Shown piece after piece: positions 1-7,560 of a stretch of DNA of 64,000 bases. Position 1 is the first letter of the stretch; each line of letters starts with the position of its first letter. A program made the translations under genes and the position numbers. Origin of the DNA: Bacteroidales bacterium (lineage in GTDB: Bacteria; Bacteroidota; Bacteroidia; Bacteroidales; JAADJA01); assembly GCA_021740645.1 (NCBI GenBank), contig JAIOZL010000014.1, positions 25,684 through 89,683 of the forward strand. The letters are read 5' to 3'. The notes below the pieces were generated by a model that made no database searches, was not told where the DNA came from, and saw nothing but the letters and a program-made list of their open reading frames with translations.

Positions 1-210
1 AGCCACTGTATCATCGCTAAATGTACATTTTCCCGGGGTTTTAACCCAGCAACTCCAACAGCCCTGGCAATGAATGATATTCAGATCGCGGAGGTAAATT
101 ATTCTTATATGAACGTTCTTACCCTCTAAATCTTTCTTAAGCAGACTCAGATAATTATCAAAGACCTTGTTACTTTCATCAGGATTGCCATTTAATATCA
201 GAAGCCTCAT
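1..210 (-). CDS. NADPH-dependent FMN reductase / flavodoxin-like protein, partial
   Basis: The reverse strand opens with ATG at 210 and stays open for 70 codons to the window edge, so only the N-terminus is visible. It begins MRLLILNGNPDES, the first beta strand and phosphate-binding loop of a flavodoxin fold, and later has a CxGCWSCW motif followed by GKC. That cysteine pattern is typical of the NADPH-dependent FMN reductase family, which binds FMN and reduces quinones or other small substrates in the cytoplasm. The catalytic C-terminal part lies outside the window, so the substrate cannot be assigned. Confidence 0.75.
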   Translation of the reverse strand, partial: MRLLILNGNPDESNKVFDNYLSLLKKDLEGKNVHIRIIYLRDLNIIHCQGCWSCWVKTPGKCTFSDDTVA

Positions 211-329
211 TATTTTAATGAATAATTGGAAGGCGGTTTTCTGCCAAACCAATGATTAAAAGACCATACTAAAAGTATGAAACTTCTGGTGATTTAGAAA
301 GTGCAGCAACAATTATTTACAGATGTATG

Positions 330-2018
330 CTAATATCCCGCTGCCTGGCCATCCTTCCTCGATTCTGAGGCACCATAATAAACCTTGTTTTTCTCATCCC
401 ACATAATGGCCTGGTATCCTCCATAACCCCCGAGATCGTATTTCACCTGATGTCCTTTTTGCATTAATTCGTTGATTACATTATAATCAAAACCTGATTC
501 CAGATTTATCCAGCCCCCGTCTTTCATTTGGTATCCTGTGGGTTGCGACGACATTACATGCTGAATTCTAGGCGCATCGCCAGCCTCCTGAAGTCCCATT
601 CCAAAGTCGATAATATTAACAGCTATCTGCACATGCCCTTGTGGCTGCATGCCTCCGCCCATAACCCCGAAACTGATCCATGGTTTCCCGTCTTTGGTAA
701 TAAAACCCGGTATTATGGTGTGGAATGGTCTTTTCCCCGGTTCATACACATTGAAATGTCCTTTCTCCAGACTGAATAACTCCCCTCTGTCCTGAAGTAT
801 AAATCCTAATCCGGTTGGCGTCATACCACTCCCCATTCCACGGTAATTGCTTTGAATAAGGGAAACCATATTACCTTCGCTATCGGCTACCGTCATATAA
901 ATGGTCTCACCTGCTCCAACATCGCCCGGGGGAAAAGATCTTGCTGAACGGTTTAGATCGATTAATTTATTTCTTTCCTGTGCATATTCTTTGGAGATCA
1001 ATTTCTCTACAGGAAGCTTGTTGAAATCGGGATCGGCATAGAATTTCGCACGGTCTTCATAAGCAAGTTTTTTTGCTTCCGTAAACAAATGCAGGTATTC
1101 GGCACTTCCGAAGCCCATGGATCTGATATCGTAAAGTTCGAGGATATTCAGAATTTGCAGGGCAGCAATTCCCTGACCGTTTGGTGGCAGCTCCCACACA
1201 TCGTATCCCCTGTAATTTGTGGATACCGGTTCCACCCATTCCGATTGGTGAGAAGCAAGATCTTCGTAAGAAAGAAATCCCCCCTGCTCTTTCATATATT
1301 TATCGATGGTTTTAGCAATGGAGCCTTTGTAAAATTCATCCCTTCCCTTTTTAGCAATAAGCTCCAAAGTATTAGCCAGATCAGGATTTTTAAATATCTC
1401 TCCTTTAGCAGGAATTTTTCCGCCGGGCATATAGGTTTCTTTAAATCCGGGATATTTCTGCAAAGAGTTAACACTGCGACCCATATAATACGCAATGAGC
1501 TCCGAAACGGGAAATCCCTCCCGTGCATAATTAATGGCCGGGGCAAGAATATCTTCCATCGGCATGCTTCCAAATTTACCGTGCATTTCGAACCATCCGT
1601 CAACACATCCGGGTACTGATACGGGAAGCGGTCCTAGAGCAGGGATGCTTTCATAACCATTTTCAAGAAAATACTCCAGAGTTAAAGACTTTGGAGAACG
1701 GCCGCTGGCATTCAGACCCCATAATTTTTGGGCCTTGGCATCCCAGATAATCGCAAAAAGATCTCCACCCATGCCGTTTCCGGTTGGTTCCACGAGTCCG
1801 AGCATAGCATTTGCCCCAATAGCCGCATCGATGGCATTCCCGCCGGCTTTTAAAATGTCGAGAGCCACCTGGGTTGCGAGAGGTTGACTGGTAGCTGCCA
1901 TGCCGTGTTGTGCGATTACCTCAGAGCGGGTTGCAAAATTTTTTCCGGTTACACGGTCCTGGGCGTGAAGGGTGGATAGGCTTAGGAGGGTGATTAGGAG
2001 GGTTGTTAGTGGTTTCAT
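330..2018 (-). CDS. ggt: gamma-glutamyltransferase, exported
   Basis: This 562-residue protein begins with a signal peptide (MKPLTTLLITLLSLSTLHAQ). The family cleaves the gamma-glutamyl bond of glutathione and related peptides in the periplasm, and matures by autocleavage into large and small subunits. The N-terminal segment has the family pattern AGGNAIDAAIGANAMLGLVEP. Around residue 372 GETIYMTVADSEGN aligns with the start of the E. coli small subunit, so the autocatalytic threonine nucleophile is present. Total length matches intact GGT proenzymes. I place the start at 2018 because the ORF continues upstream for 45 codons only through low-complexity repeat DNA, which gives an implausible peptide ahead of a clear signal sequence. 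The gene stands alone. Confidence 0.9.
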   Translation of the reverse strand: MKPLTTLLITLLSLSTLHAQDRVTGKNFATRSEVIAQHGMAATSQPLATQVALDILKAGGNAIDAAIGANAMLGLVEPTGNGMGGDLFAIIWDAKAQKLWGLNASGRSPKSLTLEYFLENGYESIPALGPLPVSVPGCVDGWFEMHGKFGSMPMEDILAPAINYAREGFPVSELIAYYMGRSVNSLQKYPGFKETYMPGGKIPAKGEIFKNPDLANTLELIAKKGRDEFYKGSIAKTIDKYMKEQGGFLSYEDLASHQSEWVEPVSTNYRGYDVWELPPNGQGIAALQILNILELYDIRSMGFGSAEYLHLFTEAKKLAYEDRAKFYADPDFNKLPVEKLISKEYAQERNKLIDLNRSARSFPPGDVGAGETIYMTVADSEGNMVSLIQSNYRGMGSGMTPTGLGFILQDRGELFSLEKGHFNVYEPGKRPFHTIIPGFITKDGKPWISFGVMGGGMQPQGHVQIAVNIIDFGMGLQEAGDAPRIQHVMSSQPTGYQMKDGGWINLESGFDYNVINELMQKGHQVKYDLGGYGGYQAIMWDEKNKVYYGASESRKDGQAAGY

Positions 2019-2021
2019 GGT

Positions 2022-2070
2022 TTTGGGTTTTGGGTTTTGGGTTCCGGGTTCCGGGTTTCGGGTTCCGGGC
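2022..2070. repeat. G-rich heptamer repeat, G-quadruplex-prone
   Basis: Immediately upstream of the ggt start the plus strand carries repeated GGGTTTT, GGGTTCC and GGGTTTC heptamers. At least four G3 runs separated by four bases make an intramolecular G-quadruplex possible on the plus strand, which is the template strand for ggt. A second short block of the same heptamers lies at about 2250-2290, so the two blocks bracket the 38-bp repeats. Confidence 0.8.
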
Positions 2071-2260
2071 GCTGCACTGAGCTTGCCGAAGTGTTTCGGG
2101 TTCCGGGCGCTGCACTGAGCTTGCCGAAGTGTTTCGGGTTTCGGGTGCTGCACTGTGCTTGCCGAAGTGTTTCGGGTTTCGGGCGCTGCACTGAGCTTGC
2201 CGAAGTGTTTCGGGTTTCGGGCGCTGCACTGAGCTTGCCGAAGTGTTTCGGGTTTCGGGT
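2071..2260. repeat. Five-copy 38-bp tandem repeat upstream of ggt
   Basis: The motif gctgcactgagcttgccgaa recurs at 2071, 2109, 2147, 2185 and 2223, an exact 38-bp period, with only single-base differences (gctgcactgtgc in the third unit). Each unit contains a short stem CTT-GCCG-AAG. There are no unique spacers, so this is not a CRISPR array. Because 38 is not a multiple of three, the open frames across the block are spurious. It lies between the ggt signal peptide and any likely promoter. Confidence 0.92.
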
Positions 2261-2439
2261 TTTGGGTTTGGGTTTCGGGTTTTGGGTTTCAGAATTCGCA
2301 AGATACTAAGAATTCCTTTTATAGTTAAATCAAAAATGTTTTGTCTGAATGGGGCATTAAAAAAATTTAAATATTCTTTTTCAGAAAAAGTATTATACTT
2401 TAATCCATAAATTCATCGTTATGACACAAAACAAACACC

Positions 2440-2895
2440 ATGAAAATTAAAGTGCTCAAGATTTTGATTCTGGCTTCAATGGTACTTATTGCAGGTCAAT
2501 CGTGCGAGAAAGAAGAAAATGAAACAAAAATCAGCTCCTTTAATTCCGACGACAGTCATCGGACGGGAGAAAACTGCATGAATTGTCATAAAGCAGGGGG
2601 AGAAGGAGAAGGTATTTTCACTGTTGCCGGCACGGTATATGATGCTTCACAAACCTCAACTTTGCCAAATGTTACAGTAAAGATTTATACTGCTTCAAAT
2701 GCTTCAGGAAGTTTGGTGGCAAGCATTCCGGCGGATAAATATGGAAATTTTTACACCACAGAAAGCGTGGATTTCGGGAATTCATTGTACACTGTGGTTG
2801 ATGGCACCACCGGTCCAAAATACATGCTGTCGGCTATTTCCGGCGGCGCTTGCAATAGCTGTCACGGCAGCGGCAACAGAATATGGGCAAAATAA
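2440..2895 (+). CDS. Diheme c-type cytochrome-like lipoprotein
   Basis: This 151-residue protein starts with a lipoprotein signal (MKIKVLKILILASMVLIAGQSC). It has two CxxCH heme c attachment motifs, CMNCH near residue 47 and CNSCH near the C-terminus. Between them is a beta-rich stretch (GIFTVAGTVYDAS to YGNFYTTESVDF) that resembles a carboxypeptidase-regulatory-like or transthyretin-like fold. The likely place is the cell envelope, anchored by lipid, with a role in electron transfer or redox sensing. No partner oxidoreductase is adjacent, so the partner is unknown. The heme motifs are seen directly; the beta-domain name is inference. Confidence 0.75.
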   Translation: MKIKVLKILILASMVLIAGQSCEKEENETKISSFNSDDSHRTGENCMNCHKAGGEGEGIFTVAGTVYDASQTSTLPNVTVKIYTASNASGSLVASIPADKYGNFYTTESVDFGNSLYTVVDGTTGPKYMLSAISGGACNSCHGSGNRIWAK

Positions 2896-2938
2896 GATCA
2901 AAAAGCCACTTTTATGCTGGTGATTTGGAAGAAAGTTT

Positions 2939-2946
2939 TAAATTTG
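2939..2946 (+). promoter_or_regulatory. Bacteroidota -7 promoter box (TAAATTTG)
   Basis: TAAATTTG fits the Bacteroidota -7 consensus TAnnTTTG and lies 30 bases before the ThuA-like gene. No clear -33 element was found. Confidence 0.45.
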
Positions 2947-2976
2947 AGCTTAGCTTGTAAAATTTAAAAACTTAAA

Positions 2977-3765
2977 ATGAATAAAAAACTTTCTTTCATC
3001 AGCGCAGCCCTTTTTCTTTTTGTCTTTTTATTTCTCCCCTTCAGCATTGAGGCTCAGGTTAATAAATCAGAGCTCAATGGAAAAAAAGTCCTGTTTGTAC
3101 ACGGCGGCTGGAAGGGTCATGAACCCGAACTGTGTCGCGATATTTTTGTTCCCTGGATGCGGTTAGAAGGTGCAGAAGTAATTGTCTATGATAATCTTGA
3201 TTGCTATACCGACGAGGAATTGATGAGCAGTCTGGATTTAATTGTTCAGATCTGGACCATGGGACAAATCAGCAAAGAGCAGGAAGCGGGACTATTAAAG
3301 GCGGTAAAACGCGGCGTTGGAATAGCAGGCTGGCATGGCGGACTGGGCGATTCCTTCCGAAATAATACCGAATACCAGTTTATGGTAGGCGGACAATGGG
3401 TGGCGCATCCCGGTGGAGTGATTGATTACGACGTAAAGATTAGCGATAAAAAAGATGGTGTAACCAAAGGATTAAAAGACTTCCACATGAAATCGGAGCA
3501 GTATTATATGCATGTAGATCCGAATGTAAAAGTACTGGCCACCACCACCTTTAATGGCGATCATGCCCCATGGATAGACGGAGCTGTTATGCCCATAGCC
3601 TGGAAAAAATACTATGGCGAAGGGCGGGTTTTCTACACCTCACTCGGACATGTAGCCTCCGATTTTGAGGTGCCCGAAGCTTTGGAGATAATGAAGAGAG
3701 GAATTTTCTGGGCCGGAATAAGTCTGGGAGGAGAAAAAGAGAAATGGCTGAAGCCGGTTTATTGA
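2977..3765 (+). CDS. ThuA-like domain protein, exported
   Basis: This 262-residue protein has an N-terminal signal peptide ending near EAQ and then a single ThuA-like domain, a class I glutamine amidotransferase-like fold. Recognisable segments are KVLFVHGGWKGHE, a central GIAGWHGGLGDSFR turn, GGQWVAHPGG and the C-terminal GEGRVFYTSLGHVASDF. In Bacteroidota and Planctomycetota such proteins are exported and occur in sugar catabolic regions; the founding ThuA belongs to trehalose use, but the biochemical activity of the family is poorly defined. No sugar genes flank it here, so no substrate can be proposed. Confidence 0.85.
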   Translation: MNKKLSFISAALFLFVFLFLPFSIEAQVNKSELNGKKVLFVHGGWKGHEPELCRDIFVPWMRLEGAEVIVYDNLDCYTDEELMSSLDLIVQIWTMGQISKEQEAGLLKAVKRGVGIAGWHGGLGDSFRNNTEYQFMVGGQWVAHPGGVIDYDVKISDKKDGVTKGLKDFHMKSEQYYMHVDPNVKVLATTTFNGDHAPWIDGAVMPIAWKKYYGEGRVFYTSLGHVASDFEVPEALEIMKRGIFWAGISLGGEKEKWLKPVY

Positions 3766-3824
3766 TATTTTCACATCTCTGTTTTTACAGGTTTTTTCCA
3801 TTATGAAAAAACCATTTTTCCCAT

Positions 3825-3832
3825 TATCTTTG
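3825..3832 (+). promoter_or_regulatory. -7 promoter box (TATCTTTG) of the tRNA-Arg locus
   Basis: TATCTTTGCG is an exact TAnnTTTG match, and its final base lies 14 bases before the first tRNA 5' fragment at 3847. This is probably the original tRNA promoter, now separated from the intact tRNA by about 430 bp of duplicated fragments and the GIY-YIG gene. Confidence 0.6.
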
Positions 3833-3846
3833 CGTCGAATTTATTC

Positions 3847-3896
3847 AGCCCCATAGTTCAAGGGATACCTGCCTGCCGGTAGGCGGGGAATAGCAG
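3847..3896 (+). pseudogene. tRNA-Arg 5' fragment with palindrome inserted in the D-loop
   Basis: Bases 3847-3867 are identical to the first 21 bases of the intact tRNA at 4278. At 3868-3887 a 20-bp near-palindrome (cctgcctgccggtaggcggg) follows, then 3888-3896 continues with the next nine tRNA bases (gaatagcag) before the match ends. The insertion point is exactly the D-loop position that is uninterrupted in the intact gene. It cannot fold into a tRNA. Confidence 0.9.
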
Positions 3897-3905
3897 ATTT
3901 TTGAA

Positions 3906-4178
3906 ATGGAAATTACAGAATATATTGTTTATGCTATTCAAAGTGAGGTAGATGGAAGAATATATGTTGGATTTACTGAAAATGTTGAAAGAAGATTAAA
4001 ATGGCATAATCAAGGAAAAACGAAATCAACAAAAGGGTTTCGCCCTTGGAAATTACTTTATACGGAAATTGCGACAGATCGTACCGCAGCTCGAAAAAGA
4101 GAGGTATATTTGAAAGGCGGTTCCGGTAAAGAATTTTTAAAAAATATTCGCGATAAATCTGATGAAGATAATTTGTGA
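3906..4178 (+). CDS. Small GIY-YIG domain endonuclease-like protein
   Basis: This 90-residue protein is essentially one GIY-YIG nuclease domain. EYIVYAIQS supplies the GIY-type strand and GRIYVGFT the YIG strand, followed by VERRLKWHN with the catalytic-type arginine, and KREVYLKGGSGKEFLKN at the end. Stand-alone proteins of this size are common in Bacteroidota and their function is unproven; the fold cuts DNA in homing endonucleases and UvrC. The gene sits precisely between two truncated tRNA-Arg copies, each carrying a palindrome, and lacks a Shine-Dalgarno sequence. The setting suggests a small mobile cassette targeting the tRNA gene, which is inference. Confidence 0.85.
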   Translation: MEITEYIVYAIQSEVDGRIYVGFTENVERRLKWHNQGKTKSTKGFRPWKLLYTEIATDRTAARKREVYLKGGSGKEFLKNIRDKSDEDNL

Positions 4179-4190
4179 AAAATAGATAAC

Positions 4191-4257
4191 AGCCCCATAG
4201 TTCAAGGGATACCCGCCTGCCGGCAGGCAGGGAATAGCAGTTTCCTAAACTGTAGAT
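4191..4257 (+). pseudogene. Second tRNA-Arg 5' fragment with palindrome in the D-loop
   Basis: Bases 4191-4211 repeat the first 21 bases of tRNA-Arg, 4212-4231 is a 20-bp palindrome with one mismatch (cccgcctgccggcaggcagg), and 4232-4257 continues the tRNA through the anticodon arm to the variable loop. The T-arm and 3' acceptor strand are missing, so the fragment is not a working tRNA. Confidence 0.9.
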
Positions 4258-4277
4258 GAAGAGTTTTTTTATATAAT

Positions 4278-4349
4278 AGCCCCATAGTTCAAGGGATAGA
4301 ATAGCAGTTTCCTAAACTGTAGATACAGGTTCGAGTCCTGTTGGGGCTA
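4278..4349 (+). tRNA. tRNA-Arg (anticodon CCT)
   Basis: All arms fold. The acceptor AGCCCCA pairs with TGGGGCT and is followed by discriminator A. The D-stem GTTC pairs with GAAT. The anticodon stem GCAGT pairs with ACTGT around the loop TTCCTAA, which places CCT at positions 34-36 (codon AGG, arginine). The T-arm is ACAGG-TTCGAGT-CCTGT. CCA is not encoded. It is the only complete copy at this locus, and an IS21 element begins about 40 bp downstream. Confidence 0.95.
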
Positions 4350-4371
4350 CTAATATAATATAATTCGCCTT

Positions 4372-4390
4372 TTGTAATTGGCAATTACAA
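4372..4390. repeat. Inverted repeat between tRNA-Arg and the IS21 end
   Basis: TTGTAATTG and CAATTACAA form a perfect 9-bp inverted repeat with one central base, directly before the IS21 left end. It could help end the tRNA transcript, but there is no T-run. Confidence 0.5.
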
Positions 4391-4474
4391 CTACACAGTT
4401 TTTCGTAACTGGGAATGCACAAAAAATGGCAACAAGAGTGCACACTTTTTATATGTTTAAAATTACAAAAAAAA

Positions 4475-5224
4475 TCATTTTTCAAAAATTGTTTCTCGGT
4501 TTTCCATTCTATAACTATTTCCACTTAGGTTTACGACTTCACATCTAAACAGTAATCGATCTAAAAGAGCCGATGCTAAAACCTCATCATCCAGCATCTG
4601 CGCCCATTGTTTTGGGGCTTTGTTGGTGGTTATAACAAAAGATGTTTTTTCAAAAAGTTGATTTATAAAGTTAAACAGACTAACGGCCACTTCTTTTTGA
4701 ATCGGGAACATCATTATGTCGTCTATTACAATAAGTTGAGCTTTGCAAAGGCGTTTATAATCAGCATTTGCCGATCTGGTAATGTCTTTCATTTTCAAGA
4801 TGTTTACTATGTCCTCCATTGTTCTGAAGTAGGCTCTGTATCCATATTTCACGGCATCATTACAGAGACCGGCAGCGATAAAAGTTTTCCCGGTTCCTGA
4901 TGGCCCCATAAGTACCAGATTAAAGAGCTGTTCAATCCAGTTTAACTCTCTTAGTTGAAGCAGCATGGTTTTTGACAGCCCGTTATTAACTGCATAATCA
5001 TACTGATCCAAATCATGAACCAGAGGCAATCTGGCGGCCTTTGATCTTCGTTGCAGGTCTTTGGCTTCCCGGTGACGTGCCTCAATGGCAAAAAGTTTAA
5101 TGGTATAATCCACATAACTCATTTCTTCTCTCTGTGCCTGGTTCATTACCGGATCAAGCTCAGAAAGTAGTCCGCTAAGCCTGAACCTTCGGCAATAATC
5201 GATAATTTGTTGTTGTTTTTCCAT
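4475..5224 (-). CDS. istB: IS21 helper ATPase
   Basis: This 249-residue AAA+ ATPase is the helper subunit of IS21 transposition, which selects target DNA and activates the IstA transposase. The Walker A motif GPSGTGKT lies near residue 108 and the Walker B-like LIVIDDIMMFP near residue 165. The N-terminal IstB-type region (YCRRFRLSGLLSELD) is present, and the length is normal for the family. It starts one base after the istA stop codon, so the two are translationally coupled. Confidence 0.95.
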   Translation of the reverse strand: MEKQQQIIDYCRRFRLSGLLSELDPVMNQAQREEMSYVDYTIKLFAIEARHREAKDLQRRSKAARLPLVHDLDQYDYAVNNGLSKTMLLQLRELNWIEQLFNLVLMGPSGTGKTFIAAGLCNDAVKYGYRAYFRTMEDIVNILKMKDITRSANADYKRLCKAQLIVIDDIMMFPIQKEVAVSLFNFINQLFEKTSFVITTNKAPKQWAQMLDDEVLASALLDRLLFRCEVVNLSGNSYRMENRETIFEK

Positions 5225-5225
5225 A

Positions 5226-6779
5226 TCAATTTTTCATTATTTTCTCGTAATTAATAATATTGCTTGTATTGGGGATTACCTCCGACACTCTTTTGTTTAA
5301 GCTTAAAGCTATATGTTTTACCGGCGAACTATTCTGATTTTTTTGTTTCCTTTCCCGGATATATTTATCCATTACGGCTTCAAAATCAGTGGCGCTAACG
5401 ATATTGTTTTCAATACAATAATTAAGAGTGTTTAACACACTATCAGGATCGGCTTTTGCTACCGATTTTTTGATGCTCATCAATTGATCACGTGCATACC
5501 GCTTTTTGTTCTTTCTTACTTTCTCCAGATAGGTCAGTGCTGTGTCATAGTCAGGGAAGGTCATAGCTACTTCAAAGAGCAGATTATCGATGGTCTTAGA
5601 TTTATCTCTTCTGTGATCTGTATTGACAATGACCCGACCCCTATCCTTAGATATTTCATGCTTACAGAGTTGATTACCTATCAGATCTAATATTCTAAGC
5701 TGATCCTTTTCAACCACAAGAGTAACCTTGGTTCCTCGTCCTTGATACGTGCCTTCAGGTAATGAATACAGATTGCTTTTGTAATATATGGCATTGTCCT
5801 GCCTTACCGGATAGAAAGAACCAGGATCACTAAATGAATACGCTTTAAATTCAAGTAAATGCTTCTTTTCTATTTCCCATTGATCTTTTGGCTTTTTCTT
5901 GGTAATCGCATGAGGCATCCCATTGGCCGTTCGTGAAAGCCAACTCAAAACTTCTCTGTTAAGGGTGGGGATATCTACAAAAGGACGATTGTATAAGAAG
6001 TTCTGTTTTACATATTTGACAACATTTTCTACTTTTCCTTTGCTCTGCGGATCCGCCTTACGACAAAAATATAGTTTAAAAGGCATAGATTTACAGTAGG
6101 ACTTGAACTGCTGGGCAAGAATGAGATCTCCTTTATTTTCATTTGATAAAAACACGCTATCCTGATCATAAACAAGTTCTTCAGGAACTCCTTCAAAATA
6201 TTCAAAGGCCTTCTGATGAGCCTCAATGGCAATAGCAGAAGTGAAAGGAACAGAAGAAAAATAAATATACTTATGACGAGAACGTGATAAAACCATGGAG
6301 AAAAAGTAAACCTTAACTCGTTTTCCTGTCCCATCACGCAGATTGTATTCCCCAAAATCAACCTGCGCTTGCTTTCCAAAAGCTAATTCTTCAACGATAC
6401 AAAAATCACGTTGCTTACCCGTCTTAGGAATATTGTGCAGTTGACGTATCCGCATGACAAAATTGTAAACGGTCTTGGGAGATACTTCAGGGAAAGAATC
6501 GTAATGTTCCTTGAGCCAATCATGCATCTGAGCCGCTGAAGTATCCGGATAAGTCTCAAGTTTTATTTTTACAAAACCCTCAAAAGGATCTAAATCCCGA
6601 GTACGAGCTTTAATAATCTCTTGATAATCAAGGAACTCTTCCTCGCTCATCGTAAGATATTTGGATACAGTACGCCAATTTAGTCCTAAAAAGGAAGCTA
6701 TCCTGGCAACTTTCCATCCATCTCTGGACATTTGGTGGATCTGATGGTACATCATCAACTTGTTTAATAAATCATTCAT
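5226..6779 (-). CDS. istA: IS21 transposase
   Basis: This 517-residue DDE transposase begins with a helix-turn-helix (MSRDGWKVARIASFLGLNW, roughly residues 17-37). The catalytic core shows VDFGEY for the first aspartate, ELVYDQDSVF for the second and GKVENVVKYV for the glutamate, so the triad is complete. A basic beta-barrel-like region follows, as usual for IstA. The frame has no interruption. It precedes istB on the minus strand with a single base between them. Confidence 0.95.
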   Translation of the reverse strand: MNDLLNKLMMYHQIHQMSRDGWKVARIASFLGLNWRTVSKYLTMSEEEFLDYQEIIKARTRDLDPFEGFVKIKLETYPDTSAAQMHDWLKEHYDSFPEVSPKTVYNFVMRIRQLHNIPKTGKQRDFCIVEELAFGKQAQVDFGEYNLRDGTGKRVKVYFFSMVLSRSRHKYIYFSSVPFTSAIAIEAHQKAFEYFEGVPEELVYDQDSVFLSNENKGDLILAQQFKSYCKSMPFKLYFCRKADPQSKGKVENVVKYVKQNFLYNRPFVDIPTLNREVLSWLSRTANGMPHAITKKKPKDQWEIEKKHLLEFKAYSFSDPGSFYPVRQDNAIYYKSNLYSLPEGTYQGRGTKVTLVVEKDQLRILDLIGNQLCKHEISKDRGRVIVNTDHRRDKSKTIDNLLFEVAMTFPDYDTALTYLEKVRKNKKRYARDQLMSIKKSVAKADPDSVLNTLNYCIENNIVSATDFEAVMDKYIRERKQKNQNSSPVKHIALSLNKRVSEVIPNTSNIINYEKIMKN

Positions 6780-6815
6780 TAATTCCGGGGTTTTAAGTTC
6801 CCGGTAAAGTTGAAA

Positions 6816-6849
6816 TTTTTTCCTGCGGATTTAAATCCGCAGGAAAAAA
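6816..6849. repeat. 34-bp perfect palindrome in the istA leader
   Basis: TTTTTTCCTGCGGATTT is followed directly by its own reverse complement, with no mismatch. It sits between the right IS21 end and the istA start at 6779. With A/T-runs on both sides of a GC-rich stem it could act as a transcription terminator in either direction, shielding istA from read-through. Confidence 0.85.
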
Positions 6850-6903
6850 CTGTGTACCCTTGTTGCCAAAAAGTGTGTATTCCTGATTACGAAAAAGTGT
6901 GTA

Positions 6904-7325
6904 TTGTTATTTACCGATTAGACCTTTAGAATCAAGTATTCTGGGCGTTTTCTTTTTTATGGGTGAAACAATGGTGAAACAAATTCAATTTTCCTACTTG
7001 GGGATATAGTTGGCTAAAAGTTAACTTCCTTCTATTTCACTTTATTTCCTAATCAACTGATTATAAGCGTTTTAATGCGGCGTAACCTTTGGTTGATAGC
7101 AATACATTACTCATATTGAGATAGTGTCTGTATGAGCCTCTAAATGGTCTTAAATCAAAGGTTGTGGGCTTGCGCCTTGTAAGTGTCTGTATATCTGTTG
7201 CGTATGGCGTTTTGTAATAACTGTCTGTCTATTCAATTCACAATCAGTTATAAATTCAATGGATTATAATTTGAAGAATCATATTTCTCAATAATTCAAT
7301 TGCATGCAAGAACACAATTGCATGA
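6904..7325. other. Gene-free region after IS21
   Basis: No convincing coding region on either strand. The stretch shares scattered short phrases with the gene-free region near 10.6 kb (for example agcaatacattac) and runs into the long direct repeat at 7326. An inverted pair caattgcatg / caattgcatg-like words occurs near 7298-7325. Confidence 0.5.
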
Positions 7326-7470
7326 CTCTAATAATAGCAAAAATGTTAAGTATCTATAGGTCTATATATTACGGCGTTATATAAGCCTGTTTAAGCCCAT
7401 CTAACTCACTAGCAAGGAGTTACTGCCACTCAAATAGAGTTATGCCCTTAAACAGCCTGTTTCGACTTGT
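7326..7470. repeat. Diverged long direct repeat, copy A
   Basis: The segment beginning ctctaataatag aligns without gaps for at least 110 bp, at a constant offset of 3,194 bases, with the copy at 10520 (shared words: tctatat, ttacggc, ataagc, catcta, agagttatg). Weaker similarity continues to about 7530 (tacagg, agccg). The copies flank the NfeD/stomatin and GIY-YIG gene pairs. Confidence 0.8.
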
Positions 7471-7560
7471 GAGATGTGTAACATATTGTTATACAGGTTA
7501 TTAGAGTAATTCTAAAGTCATATTAGCCGTTTTCTCAAGTACAAGCTCTGTTATGCAACG

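Larger units (their letters stand above)
4391..6903 (-). mobile_element. IS21-family insertion sequence
   Basis: About 2.5 kb, with istA and istB on the minus strand. The outer ends are imperfect inverted repeats of about 58 bp: 4391-4450 on the plus strand matches the reverse complement of 6844-6903, sharing TTTTTCGTAA near the tip and GGCAACAAG further in. Each end contains two CACA-TTTTT-type repeats, the multiple transposase-binding layout known in IS21. Exact termini are uncertain by a few bases and I found no convincing target duplication. Both genes look intact, so the copy may be active. Confidence 0.88.

Noticed and set aside
2071..2260. Possible CRISPR array
   Set aside because: The 38-bp units are directly adjacent with no variable spacers and no cas genes are nearby.
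1921..2309. Open reading frames across the tandem repeat on both strands
   Set aside because: They are low-complexity translations of the repeat, and the frame rotates because 38 is not divisible by three.
3847..4257. Two further tRNA-Arg genes
   Set aside because: Both lack the T-arm and 3' acceptor strand and have a palindrome in the D-loop.
4312..4524. 70-codon minus-strand ORF across the tRNA and IS21 end
   Set aside because: Its APTGLEPVSTV end is the usual translation artefact of an antisense tRNA gene.
4391..6903. Target-site duplication of the IS21 element
   Set aside because: Flanking bases (caac and ttgt) do not match in any alignment of the ends that I tried.
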